Source: JAGQKC01 sp965223675 (lineage in GTDB: Bacteria > Nitrospirota > Nitrospiria > Nitrospirales > UBA8639). From it: DNA of 64,000 nucleotides. Made by a program: the position numbers and the translations under genes. Position 1 is the stretch's first letter; every line of letters begins with the position of its first letter. Below, piece after piece: positions 42,018 to 50,961 of the stretch. Location: contig OZ245013.1 in NCBI GenBank assembly GCA_965223675.1, positions 3,782,001 to 3,846,000 of the forward strand. Direction: 5' to 3'. The notes beneath the pieces are model-generated. The model had not been told where the DNA came from. It worked only from the letters and a program-made list of their open reading frames with translations, and did no database searches.

Positions 42018-44816
42018 ATGATGAATAAAACCCGCACGATACCCAATCTGCAAAATGCAGGAGGTTTTGCTCTCATCGCGATGATGGGAGTCTTGGCGAT
42101 TGTTGTGATCATGGCGACGGTCATGATGCCAAACATGGTCACAAGCTACAACAACAAAGCTAATGAGCAAGAAGATAGTACTCTTCAAAGTATTGGATCG
42201 AGCTCAGCGACCTATCTTCGAAGCACGCACACATGGGCGCCGAGCCTTGCCACACATGCTGGATATTCGCCGTTGGATTCTACGCAACTCTTACAGAACG
42301 ATCGCCTGTTTCCCCGGTACTATGCCCTGCATCCCAATATGAGTAGTTTTTCGAATGGCGCTGGACTTGCCGAGACCGCACTGGCCGATGCACGAATTTT
42401 GCTGATCTCGAACCGTGCAGCCGATGCGGCTCCGAGTATTTCGACGGGAAATGATTTTGAGACCTGGTGGGACATGGATGAAAGTGCGACACCGGATTTG
42501 CACATCTATCGAGGCAATCTGGCAAGTGCCTTTTTAAAAGTGTCGCTATCATCTGCCGGGAATGGCGGGAGCTTTCAAGTAGGCGGAACGACGACGAACT
42601 CATCGGGTGCCACCTTAGCGACGTATGAACGATACCATCTCCCTGGAACGACTGTGAGTTTCGATGAAGCCAATACGTACGGCAGTCCTGAACTCCAGTT
42701 GACATTGACAGCGAATCTGACGTTTGAATTTGATCCGGCATGTGAAGACGGGAAAAAGTGGCATGTGCCCGGAGTCGAGTGTGGAGGAGAGCCTGCACAG
42801 TTCTGGGTCACGACCTGGGGCGCTCCTACTGGAAAATCTGGCGTGGGAACATGGAATAACGACATGATGGTTGCGTTTGGCGAGCCAAGTCTGACTTTCG
42901 ACTCGGGTCAAGCAGGAACAACGTCTGGAACCTTTCGAGGACCTCTTGTCGATCTCACAGTGTTCGGAGCCTCTGTCGTGGAAGCCCTTCATTTCGTGAC
43001 GAAAGATATTACAATCGGTTCCGGTGCCAATACGGTCGATCTCAAGGCCGGGGATATTCTCGCGTCCGATATCCATGATCGGACCATGACCAGCGATAAC
43101 TCGCTGTTCGTCGAAGAAAAAGATGTCTATGTGTTTCGCCCGAATAAACCCGGCGATTATTCTTCTGGAACTTTCTTGATGTTGTTTGATGGCTCGGATG
43201 TGGGCTGGAGTCGTGTCAGTGGGTTGACCTTAGTGGAAACGGCAACAGAAGTCGGAGGCACGATGCTCCAGGCAGGATCATTCCTCATGCGAACCGTGAT
43301 CGCCAACGGGATTAAATTGTTCGTGCCGACTGCGGCCGGCACAACCACATCCGGGTCACTTTCAGACTTCTATACACAAGATTCTCTCTATGCGTTTGAA
43401 TTGCTCGAAACTCCTCGGATGTTAGGGGATGTCACGCTTCAGGCAGGTCAGATTCTCGCGACGACGGTGGGCGATGGCGTGCTTGTCGGAGATAATAATC
43501 TTCTCGTGAATAGCGAAGACGTGTTTGTGTTGGATCTCACAGGAACGGGCCTATCGTCGGCGGGTGATGCCACGCTGTTGTTTGACGGCAGTGATGCAGG
43601 ACTCACTCAGAGTGCGTCGTCTGATTCAGTGGTCGGTATTACACTGAGCGGAACCTGTTCCAATTGGCTCTTGCCGATTATCAACCCGGGCTTTGAGACT
43701 GGCGACCTAACTGGATGGACAACATTTGGGAGCTCAAATCAATGGGGGAGCGTCACGTCTTCCGCTCTCATGGCGGCTTCATCAAGTGGAACCTATTTTG
43801 CGAATGGCGATACGGCTATCAGCACAGCTGCCGACAATGGTTTGTCTCAACGCATCGATATCAGTGCCTGTGCAACCTCAATCGACACTGGAGAACTCGT
43901 GATCGACTTTATGGGAATGGGGCATGGTCAGGTGGAAGATCCATTTTATGATTACAGTCAACTACGCCTCCGTTTCTATGATAGTACAAGTGGAGGCAAT
44001 CAGTTAGGTAGTCAACGAGTGAGCGGCCGCGCAACAGATTCGCATTGGATTCCTATGTCCATTTCCAAGGTGGCTATCCCTTCGGGAACTCGGAGTGTGG
44101 AGATCGAGGCGTATGGTGTAAAGAACTCTGGAGACTATATCAATGCCGGTGTGGATAGTCTCGCTGGTCGCGTAGCGAGCAGTGTCAGTCTAACGAATGA
44201 CGTCCACAATGGTGGCTTCGAAAATCTTTCTGCGATGAGTGGCTGGACCTATACCGGTGTCATTGGGGCTGACGGCGGTTCAACGATCAGTGTGGTGAAT
44301 CTGGGAACGGCCTACGGCATCAGTCCGCCGGAAGGCAGCTTGCAGGCCAAGTTGCGCACATATTCCACAGCGATGGACACAGTGACTGGTGGATCCGATA
44401 ACGGCAATCTCCAAGCCTTCCTTGGCTTAACCAACGCGCAATTTAATACCCGAAGTAGCAGCACAATTTACGAGATTGCCGCCATTAAGCAAACCTTTAT
44501 CGTGAGTACAGGAAGTCAACTATCATTTCAATGGGATTTTGGTACGACGGAAACACCAGGAAGCGGGTTTAATGATTCGGCGTTTCTTTATGTGACAGAT
44601 CAGGACGGAAACGAGGTCCAGTTTGTCGAGTTGGCATCTGTTCAAGGATCCTCATTTACGTCAGGCGGGCCCGGAAACCATACTGGTTATCAGACAACGG
44701 TATACAATTTCCCGTCAGCCGGTACCTATTCTGTGCATATCGGAGTCGTCGAATCCGGCGATTATGACGTGGTGTCGTCACTACTACTAGACGATGTACA
44801 AATTACAATCCCGTAG
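42018..44816 (+). CDS. Very large prepilin-like protein lacking Glu5 (possible tip adhesin)
   Basis: A 932-residue protein. The leader ends in NAGG and would be cut before FALIAMMGVLAIVVIMATVM; mature position 5 is Ala rather than Glu, as in GspK-type tip pseudopilins. Next comes the family-B domain (RYYALHPNMSSFSN, ARILLISN, TPDLHIYRG), then beta modules like those in 38939-40633 (KDVYVFRPNKPGDY, LVETATEVGGTMLQAGSFLM, TLLFDGSDAGL). The last 370 residues contain two jelly-roll-like domains starting NPGFETGDLTGW and NGGFENLSAMSGW, typical of carbohydrate-binding-like folds. A pilus tip adhesin is the best reading. Confidence 0.78.
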   Translation: MMNKTRTIPNLQNAGGFALIAMMGVLAIVVIMATVMMPNMVTSYNNKANEQEDSTLQSIGSSSATYLRSTHTWAPSLATHAGYSPLDSTQLLQNDRLFPRYYALHPNMSSFSNGAGLAETALADARILLISNRAADAAPSISTGNDFETWWDMDESATPDLHIYRGNLASAFLKVSLSSAGNGGSFQVGGTTTNSSGATLATYERYHLPGTTVSFDEANTYGSPELQLTLTANLTFEFDPACEDGKKWHVPGVECGGEPAQFWVTTWGAPTGKSGVGTWNNDMMVAFGEPSLTFDSGQAGTTSGTFRGPLVDLTVFGASVVEALHFVTKDITIGSGANTVDLKAGDILASDIHDRTMTSDNSLFVEEKDVYVFRPNKPGDYSSGTFLMLFDGSDVGWSRVSGLTLVETATEVGGTMLQAGSFLMRTVIANGIKLFVPTAAGTTTSGSLSDFYTQDSLYAFELLETPRMLGDVTLQAGQILATTVGDGVLVGDNNLLVNSEDVFVLDLTGTGLSSAGDATLLFDGSDAGLTQSASSDSVVGITLSGTCSNWLLPIINPGFETGDLTGWTTFGSSNQWGSVTSSALMAASSSGTYFANGDTAISTAADNGLSQRIDISACATSIDTGELVIDFMGMGHGQVEDPFYDYSQLRLRFYDSTSGGNQLGSQRVSGRATDSHWIPMSISKVAIPSGTRSVEIEAYGVKNSGDYINAGVDSLAGRVASSVSLTNDVHNGGFENLSAMSGWTYTGVIGADGGSTISVVNLGTAYGISPPEGSLQAKLRTYSTAMDTVTGGSDNGNLQAFLGLTNAQFNTRSSSTIYEIAAIKQTFIVSTGSQLSFQWDFGTTETPGSGFNDSAFLYVTDQDGNEVQFVELASVQGSSFTSGGPGNHTGYQTTVYNFPSAGTYSVHIGVVESGDYDVVSSLLLDDVQITIP

Positions 44817-44865
44817 CCCAAGGATTCGCAGTCTGTAGATCGTAGCGCATGACTCATGAGCATGT

Positions 44866-45354
44866 ATGAAACTTAATGCCCTCAATTCACATCAACGGTT
44901 AGAGAGAATTCAACAAATCAGGAAGAGAAAATCACTTATGCGAGAATTCAATCGAAGGTTTCAGCCTTCAAAGCACATGATACTTTGCATACTGTTCTGT
45001 TGGTCGGTGAACGCCTCGGGGTGCGCAGCCGTCCTGCTCGGCGCGGGCGCTGGAGCCGGGGTGGCCGGAACGACCTATGTGATGGGCAAGCTGGAAGATG
45101 AAGTGGATAAGCCGGTGACACAAGTACATCGCGCGGCGGTAGCCGGACTCAAAAGTCTGGATCTGCCGGTAGACAAAGACAGAAGCGATAAACTTGGTGC
45201 TGAAATTGAGTCGGAAACGGCCGATCAAAAGAAAATTTGGATCAGCATTCATTCTCTGGGCAAGACACGATCAAAGATTGTGATTCGTGTTGGTCTTCTA
45301 GGTGATGAAGTGCGATCCCGCCATATCCTGGACGCCATCCGCCAACGAGTGTAA
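44866..45354 (+). CDS. DUF3568-like lipoprotein
   Basis: A 162-residue protein in the longest frame; a later start at ATG 44938 or 44977 fits the signal better. A hydrophobic segment (HMILCILFCWSVNASGC) ends in a lipobox with Cys, followed by a Gly/Ala-rich AAVLLGAGAGAGVAGTTYVM stretch. The domain has EVDKPVTQVHRAAVAGLKSL and a beta-rich C-terminus, as in the DUF3568 family. Probably an outer- or inner-membrane lipoprotein; its role is unknown. It is transcribed with the pilus genes. Confidence 0.7.
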   Translation: MKLNALNSHQRLERIQQIRKRKSLMREFNRRFQPSKHMILCILFCWSVNASGCAAVLLGAGAGAGVAGTTYVMGKLEDEVDKPVTQVHRAAVAGLKSLDLPVDKDRSDKLGAEIESETADQKKIWISIHSLGKTRSKIVIRVGLLGDEVRSRHILDAIRQRV

Positions 45355-45359
45355 TCGCG

Positions 45360-45540
45360 CTATTCGTGAAGCGTGAAGCGATAGGCGAAAAAAATGTCAC
45401 TTTTAGCTCGCGAATCGTCGCTTCCAACAACCGTATCTCGTTGCTCGTATTTCGTATAAAAACGGTAAGAAGTGCTTTCTGCGCATCACGCTTCACTCTT
45501 CACGCATGATGCTTCACATATAACGAGCAACGTCTTTTTC
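45360..45540. repeat. Long period-7 repeat array (left, TTCACGC and right words)
   Basis: TATTCGTGAAGCGTGAAGCG begins; GCGAATCGTCGCTTCCAACA and CGTATCTCGTTGCTCGTATT follow; then CGCATCACGCTTCACTCTTC and ACGCATGATGCTTCAC, ending with ATAACGAGCAACG. The rest of the gap up to 45799 holds no gene. Confidence 0.7.
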
Positions 45541-45799
45541 CATTTTTCCCATCGAGACACGCACGACGGGGTCGAAATACGTCTCTTTTCGTATGGAAAA
45601 TTAGGAGTTGCCAGACATTCGAGTCGAATCCCGACATATGAAAATAGATAAATTCACTTAAATATCAAAATCTCTCTTTCATCTCTTGAAGAAATTTCCC
45701 CTAACTATCAAGAATCACTCATAAAACACCGAAATTCTACATGAGTCTTTATGTAGGACTCTGTATGTTCCTGGCGAAGAGCCGCGATTATCGAAAAAA

Positions 45800-47242
45800 A
45801 TGCAGGATTTTACTGTACATCTGCCGACATTCATCAAACCGTTGAAGAAGACGATTCTTGGAGTCAGTCTGATTCATGGACGTCTGCGTGCTCTGTCCGT
45901 GGTAAAGGACCAGGTTGTCGAGAATTGGGAATGTCCCCAATTCGTTGAAAATTCAGAACAATTACAGACTGCCCTAAGAGAAGCCGTCAAAGAGACAAAG
46001 TTTCTAGGCCAGAAAGTCAGTTTTCTCATCGACGATAGTCGCTTCGTCCATCAATACCTTCAGGTTCCAGCTATGAAGATAGCAGATCTCCGTCTTTACC
46101 TGACGACTGCAGTAGAGGAAATGAAGACGTGGAAAGGCCCCACGGTCTGGCGTTTTCGAACAACGCAGGAAGCCCGTGGAAAGATGGGTGTCTTACTGGA
46201 TATTTGGCCGCAATCATTTCTTGATGAGTTGGTGATGATTTGCCAAGAATTAGAACTCACCCCGGTTCAGATTGCTCCGTTCTCCGCAACATTTGTCGAA
46301 CAGGTCCGTTCGTTACCTTTGGAAAATGATGATGTTGTTCTGTTTGTCACACTGATGTCTGACAAGATTGCCTTACTGGTTGCGAAAGGTGATGGGACTC
46401 CATTATTTGAACGGTTTTTAAGTCCGACATGCGAAGGGGTCGACTCCTCAGAACGGATTGGTCGTGAAGTGACACGATCTATTCTTTTTTGTGCACAACA
46501 ATTTGGCTTCAATATCACACAGGTGTGGATGGCAGGAGAGTCCTCGAGTGTAACAGTCGAGAATGTTCAGCCGTTTGTAGGATTGCCGATCAGGGAGAAT
46601 CTCATGAGTCCTGATCCATCTTATTGGATTTGGGTCAGTCTATCGCTGCCTGTGCGGAGTCCGAGTAACTTTTCCTCCTACCAGATCCGCCTCGGGTCTG
46701 TGCGGAAGGTGATGATGAAAATTTCTGTAGCTGCAGTACTAGGGTTTTTATTCTTTGGCATTGGGCTAACCAGTTTCTTTCAAGGTCGACTGCACAAAGA
46801 ACAAATTTTAACTGCTGCCTTAGCTTCAGAATCAAGCGAATTGCTCAAAGAAAAGGAAGTATGGAAAAAGCGTTTGGAAGAACTCGCTGCCCTAGAAGCT
46901 CGAGCTCAGACTATTATCGATCGCAGACCGCATCCTCTACCCGGCTGGATGTTGGGGTACTTCGGAAACGTCCTGCCCTCGAAATTGACGTTGAGGAAAG
47001 CCAAGATTTCTCGGGAAGACAATGAGTGGAAGATGGAGTTGACGGGACTGGCTCCAAATGATTTGGTCCTTGGATCTCAAACATTAGCGACGTTTGAAAA
47101 GCGATTACAGGAAGGCCCCTATCAGGTCGAACTCATCGGGGATTGGCGAGGTGCATGGCTTCAAAGAGTGTCTGAACAGCGACAACAAGAATTCAGCTCT
47201 CAGCCTCGTGAATTTTCCATGGTTGGACGAATTAAAGGATAG
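45800..47242 (+). CDS. mshI: MshI-like pilus biogenesis protein (PilM-PilN fusion)
   Basis: A 480-residue protein. Residues 1-300 form an actin-like PilM/GspL domain that starts KKTILGVSLIHGRLRALSVV, although its nucleotide motifs are weak. A single membrane helix lies at about 312-333 (ISVAAVLGFLFFGIGLTSFF). A coiled coil (SELLKEKEVWKKRLEELAAL) and a ferredoxin-like PilN domain follow in the periplasm. This fused PilM-PilN layout is characteristic of MshI and GspL. It heads a tightly spaced six-gene operon with overlaps or gaps of only a few bases. Confidence 0.8.
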   Translation: MQDFTVHLPTFIKPLKKTILGVSLIHGRLRALSVVKDQVVENWECPQFVENSEQLQTALREAVKETKFLGQKVSFLIDDSRFVHQYLQVPAMKIADLRLYLTTAVEEMKTWKGPTVWRFRTTQEARGKMGVLLDIWPQSFLDELVMICQELELTPVQIAPFSATFVEQVRSLPLENDDVVLFVTLMSDKIALLVAKGDGTPLFERFLSPTCEGVDSSERIGREVTRSILFCAQQFGFNITQVWMAGESSSVTVENVQPFVGLPIRENLMSPDPSYWIWVSLSLPVRSPSNFSSYQIRLGSVRKVMMKISVAAVLGFLFFGIGLTSFFQGRLHKEQILTAALASESSELLKEKEVWKKRLEELAALEARAQTIIDRRPHPLPGWMLGYFGNVLPSKLTLRKAKISREDNEWKMELTGLAPNDLVLGSQTLATFEKRLQEGPYQVELIGDWRGAWLQRVSEQRQQEFSSQPREFSMVGRIKG

Positions 47243-47247
47243 CGATC

Positions 47248-47826
47248 ATGTTTACCATCGATGATATGCCGGCATGGGTTCGAGAATACTCTCGGTTTAT
47301 GATGTTGCTGGCGATCGGCATGACACTTGGGTTGGTGGCTTTGGTACTCATGACTCAAATGTCATTGATCGAAGAAGCTCATTCGAGCCGGCTGACGAGC
47401 TACCATCTCTCACATGACCTGACAAACTTACGAACACAATGGTCTCAAGCTGAGCCCAGTAAGGTACAGAAACGGATCAAGGATGCTGAGCAGATGTTAC
47501 TCAGAGATTTTGACCATTTAACCGTCTGGTTGCAACAGTTGGAGTCACATGCATCCTCATTGGGGCTGCGCTCCAAGTATCGCGTCCTTCCTACTCGGAC
47601 AAGAGTTCCTGAGCTCAATGATGTCGAAATTACTCCAGTATCTTTGAAAGTTTTTCCAGAAAAATCTTCGGTTCTTACAGGAGCCTATGAGCAGTATCTC
47701 AAGTTCCTGCATGGGCTATCAGAGGATCAGATTCGAGTGGATCTTCAAGAAATTCAAGTACAGGGGGGAAGAGGAGCTGAGCATATGAATGTCCTGATTC
47801 ACGTCTGGGTCAAGATCACAACATGA
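47248..47826 (+). CDS. mshJ: MshJ-like (PilO/GspM-type) inner-membrane protein
   Basis: A 192-residue bitopic protein. A short cytoplasmic N-terminus precedes a membrane helix (about residues 16-37), then a periplasmic coiled coil (RLTSYHLSHDLTNLRTQWSQ) and a ferredoxin-like domain (residues 90-190). PilO-type proteins pair with PilN domains to align the secretin and platform. It starts five bases after the upstream stop and overlaps the next gene by four bases. Identity rests on topology and position rather than a strong motif. Confidence 0.72.
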   Translation: MFTIDDMPAWVREYSRFMMLLAIGMTLGLVALVLMTQMSLIEEAHSSRLTSYHLSHDLTNLRTQWSQAEPSKVQKRIKDAEQMLLRDFDHLTVWLQQLESHASSLGLRSKYRVLPTRTRVPELNDVEITPVSLKVFPEKSSVLTGAYEQYLKFLHGLSEDQIRVDLQEIQVQGGRGAEHMNVLIHVWVKITT

Positions 47827-48461
47827 GACAACATTTGAACAATCCCTGGGTAGTTTTGGGGCTCTGTGTCGGAGCGGTAGTGATTTTCTATCTCAACAGC
47901 GATGAAAATGTTGTTCAACGTTCAATCCCCAATGGAGTGCGCTCTTTGGGGCTTCCCAAGACTTCTGGACTAGGTTTGCCGGAGAAGGACAGTAGGATGA
48001 TCGATTTCACCAAGCTGGATTGGCCAACAGATCTTAAACGTGATCCCTTTGCGCCGGCGTCTCATCCTGCCGGTCGCGCTCAGGAAATACGAAGTCTAAA
48101 CGGAGAAGAGGCGGACGATCTTGAGATTTTTCCTGATGCGCTTCCTCCTCTTCAATTAACCGCAGTGGCTCTTGAACCTAAACCCAAAGTCGCCATGATT
48201 AATCGAAAACTTGTGGCGGAAGGTGATCGTATTGAAGGTTTGAGAGTCGCCCGTATTGAATCAGATGGCGTGTGGCTTAAGGGACCATCGGGTCCTCATC
48301 ATCTTCTGTTTGCTGGCAGTCCGAATGAAGATTCGCCTGTTCCAAAACAAACTAAGATTTTACCCCGGACTCCACGCACAGGTGATGAAGACATAAGACC
48401 AAAGAGGGAGACGGTCTTGATGAATGGCCGAGATTGTTCCAGGAGTTCAAGATGTTCTTAA
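47823..48461 (+). CDS. mshK: MshK-like (PilP/GspC-type) protein
   Basis: A 212-residue protein. A membrane helix at residues 9-24 is followed by a linker and the RDPFAP motif (DLKRDPFAPA) typical of PilP/GspC. A small beta-domain follows (LQLTAVALEPKPKVAMINRK, AEGDRIEGLRVARIESDGVW), the HR-domain that contacts the secretin N0 region. The start overlaps mshJ by four bases and the end overlaps the secretin gene by ten. Confidence 0.75.
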   Translation: MRQHLNNPWVVLGLCVGAVVIFYLNSDENVVQRSIPNGVRSLGLPKTSGLGLPEKDSRMIDFTKLDWPTDLKRDPFAPASHPAGRAQEIRSLNGEEADDLEIFPDALPPLQLTAVALEPKPKVAMINRKLVAEGDRIEGLRVARIESDGVWLKGPSGPHHLLFAGSPNEDSPVPKQTKILPRTPRTGDEDIRPKRETVLMNGRDCSRSSRCS

Positions 48462-50023
48462 TAGACGACGTGCACATGGTGCAGAATCTTAAAAGGGTTC
48501 TTGCAAGCGAACACAGTTCAGTGTGGTTCGTCCATGTTCTTGCTGTTCTGCTTCTGCCGTTGAGTCTCTGGAGTTGTAGCCCAGTGACTCATTCCGCAGC
48601 AGTCGAGGATGCCAACCAACAGAACAGTCGTGAACACGTGCAGCAGATGCCTGAGTTGCCGCTGCCTGTCATTCAGGAAGATAACGTCAGCCCACATACG
48701 CTATCTGTTGTCGATCGCATGTCGTTGAGCCACATGCGAACGGGCATTGAAGCTCAGAAAGACCTAGGACCGTTGTTTAGCTTTCGTGCTCAAGATATGC
48801 CACTCGTGGACGCATTAACACTCTTTGCGCATACGAACCAACTCAATATCGTGGCCGGGCCAGATATTACGGGAAACATTACCGTGAATTTCCATACATT
48901 GCCGCTGAAAGAAGCGATGTCCGCACTGCTGGATGCTCATGGATATTTCTGGGAAAAAGAGGGCGACCTTATTCGTGTTCGTAAGTTTGAAACGCGCATA
49001 TTTGATTTGGACTACATTCGCCTTGTGCGAGGTGGCACGGGAGAAAACAAGGCGAATATTTCATCAAGTGGCGGTGGAGGGGCCGGTCAAGGCACTGGCG
49101 AGATTACAGTCAATCAGCAAGACGAGATCAAATTTTGGGAAGAGTTAGAAGCTCAGGTGAAAGCGTTGATGTCCCTTGAAGGCCGATTAGTTTTCAATCG
49201 GCTCTCCGGCACGATTCAAGTCACGGATCGACATCAGCGAGTTGTTGAGATTTCTCGATTTCTTGCAAAAGTTCGAGGTTCGCTTCATCGGCAAGTAGAA
49301 ATTCAAGCTCGTATTTATGAGGTGAATCTTAATGACAACCATAGCCTCGGGATCAACTGGAATAAAATTAATTTCGATGGAATGGCCGGGAATCTTGTCC
49401 TGTCAAATATTATCACTGCTCCATTTGGTGGGTTTGTCGCACGGGCGGCGACAGCAAAAGGTACCTACGCAAAGAACAGTTTTGATGGTGTCGTAGAAGC
49501 GCTGCAAGAGCAAGGAGAATTACGGGTCATTTCACAGCCTCGCCTTCTCACGCTCAATAATCAACCCGCATTAATTAAGGTCGCGACCGACGAAGCATTC
49601 TTTACGCAAACTGTCGTGCAAGGAACAGGCGGGACAGGAAATATTGTGACCGAGCAAGCCCAATCGGTGACCGTGGGACTTGTGTTATCAGTCACACCTC
49701 AGATCTCTGAGGATGGGTGGATCATGTTGGACGTCACTCCGATTATTTCGCGGCTTCGAGAGATTCGTCAGTCTCCACAACAAACAGCCACAGCCCCGGT
49801 TCTTGATGTGAAGCAATCTTCCGGACTCGTACGGTTAAAGGATGGTGAAATGGTCATCATCGGAGGCTTGATTCAAGATGAGGTCTCGGAGACGGAACGA
49901 AAAGTTCCGTTGTTAGGAGACATTCCTTGGTTAGGGCGACTCTTTAAAGGTACGTATAAAGTGACGACGAAAAGCGAACTGGTCATTTTTCTCCAACCCC
50001 GTATCGTGGAGGGCAATTTATGA
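48452..50023 (+). CDS. mshL: MshL-type secretin
   Basis: A 523-residue outer-membrane secretin. The start is ATG 48452 with AGGAG seven bases upstream; a TTG at 48434 lies further upstream. The signal peptide ends in a lipobox (PLSLWSCSPV), so it is probably a lipoprotein. The STN/N0 domain (FSFRAQDMPLVDALTLFAHT, LPLKEAMSALLDAHG) leads into an N1-like region, then the secretin core with RVISQPRLLTLNNQPALIKV, VTVGLVLSVTPQIS and the signature VIIGGLIQDEV. VPLLGDIPWLGRLFK closes the core. It forms the channel through which the pilus exits. Confidence 0.9.
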   Translation: MFLIDDVHMVQNLKRVLASEHSSVWFVHVLAVLLLPLSLWSCSPVTHSAAVEDANQQNSREHVQQMPELPLPVIQEDNVSPHTLSVVDRMSLSHMRTGIEAQKDLGPLFSFRAQDMPLVDALTLFAHTNQLNIVAGPDITGNITVNFHTLPLKEAMSALLDAHGYFWEKEGDLIRVRKFETRIFDLDYIRLVRGGTGENKANISSSGGGGAGQGTGEITVNQQDEIKFWEELEAQVKALMSLEGRLVFNRLSGTIQVTDRHQRVVEISRFLAKVRGSLHRQVEIQARIYEVNLNDNHSLGINWNKINFDGMAGNLVLSNIITAPFGGFVARAATAKGTYAKNSFDGVVEALQEQGELRVISQPRLLTLNNQPALIKVATDEAFFTQTVVQGTGGTGNIVTEQAQSVTVGLVLSVTPQISEDGWIMLDVTPIISRLREIRQSPQQTATAPVLDVKQSSGLVRLKDGEMVIIGGLIQDEVSETERKVPLLGDIPWLGRLFKGTYKVTTKSELVIFLQPRIVEGNL

Positions 50024-50844
50024 TAACAGGTAATTTAGCGATGTGTTACCAAGAGCTGGGGTTTATCGAGCCTCCATTTCGTATCACTCCAGATACCGAC
50101 TTTTTCTTTCCCGGAAGTCGACATCTTGATGCACTTTCACATCTTCGTTTTGGTGTGGCCAGTGGAAGTCTCACTATGCTGACTGGCGAGGTGGGCTTGG
50201 GTAAGACGCTGTTATGTCGACACTTACTTCGACATCCTCCAGAGAAAACTCGATTCGCATATTTACTGAACCCTGATCAGTCGTACGGAGGGCTCTTGGC
50301 CTCTATCTATGAAGATCTTACAGGCAAAGTACCCCAAGATGCCTCGCTAGGATCCTTGCAACGTGAACTGCCAAAATTGCTTCTCCGACTCGCTGAAGGA
50401 GGGGAACAAGTGGCGGTGATCGTCGATGAAGCCCATCGTTTGAGTGGTAAGGTGTTGGAAGGGTTGCGCTTACTCTCGAATCTGGACACGGAAAAAGAAA
50501 AACTCATGTGTCTCTTACTTGTAGGTCAACCCGAACTGGAGCAAAAGCTCATGAAACGAGTCTTTCGTCCTTTAGCTCAACGAATTAGCGTGAGATATCG
50601 TCTAGAGCCGTTTTCATTGAAAGAAACCATGAACTATGTCAAGCATCGGCTCAGAGTGGCGACGAAAGAAGATCGAATTCATTTGAACACTGGCATTCTG
50701 ACGTTGATTCATTGGATTAGCGGGGGCGTGCCCAGACGGATTAATCAACTCTGTGATCGGTCACTCCTGGCGGCGTATGCGAAAGGAGAACGGGTCATTA
50801 CTCCTTGGATGGTACAAAAAGCTGCACGAGAAATTAGTGGGTAA
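50020..50844 (+). CDS. mshM: MshM/ExeA-type AAA ATPase
   Basis: A 274-residue AAA ATPase of the MshM/ExeA family. Walker A is LTGEVGLGKTLLCRHL (residues about 54-69), Walker B VAVIVDEAHRL, sensor 1 LLLVGQPEL and an arginine RISVRYRLEP. The N-terminal CYQELGFIEPPFRITPDTDF plus FFPGSRH segment is diagnostic. It overlaps mshL by four bases (ATGA). ExeA-type proteins help place the secretin through the peptidoglycan; no peptidoglycan-binding domain is present here, as in MshM. Confidence 0.9.
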   Translation: MITGNLAMCYQELGFIEPPFRITPDTDFFFPGSRHLDALSHLRFGVASGSLTMLTGEVGLGKTLLCRHLLRHPPEKTRFAYLLNPDQSYGGLLASIYEDLTGKVPQDASLGSLQRELPKLLLRLAEGGEQVAVIVDEAHRLSGKVLEGLRLLSNLDTEKEKLMCLLLVGQPELEQKLMKRVFRPLAQRISVRYRLEPFSLKETMNYVKHRLRVATKEDRIHLNTGILTLIHWISGGVPRRINQLCDRSLLAAYAKGERVITPWMVQKAAREISG

Positions 50845-50847
50845 GAC

Positions 50848-50911
50848 GAGAGACGAAAAACGGAAGATGGGAGATGAAGGCAAAAGGCAAGTTGAAGATA
50901 CGCGCGATAAG
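50848..50911. repeat. Period-7 purine-rich repeat array
   Basis: Heptamers GACGAGA, GACGAAA, AACGGAA, GATGGGA, GATGAAG continue into GCAAAAGGCAAGTTGAAGAT. It bridges the GAGCGAC words of the other arrays and the AACGGAA/GACGGAA words inside the large kinase at 59879-60022. It separates mshM from mshN. Confidence 0.55.
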
Positions 50912-50961
50912 CCACAAATTTCACCAATCCGTTCACGTTTTACGTTTAACGGGGGATATCG

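Noticed and set aside
42280..42798. 172-residue antisense ORF within the large prepilin gene
   Set aside because: It lies wholly opposite a well-supported prepilin gene, has low-complexity His/Arg composition and no family features.
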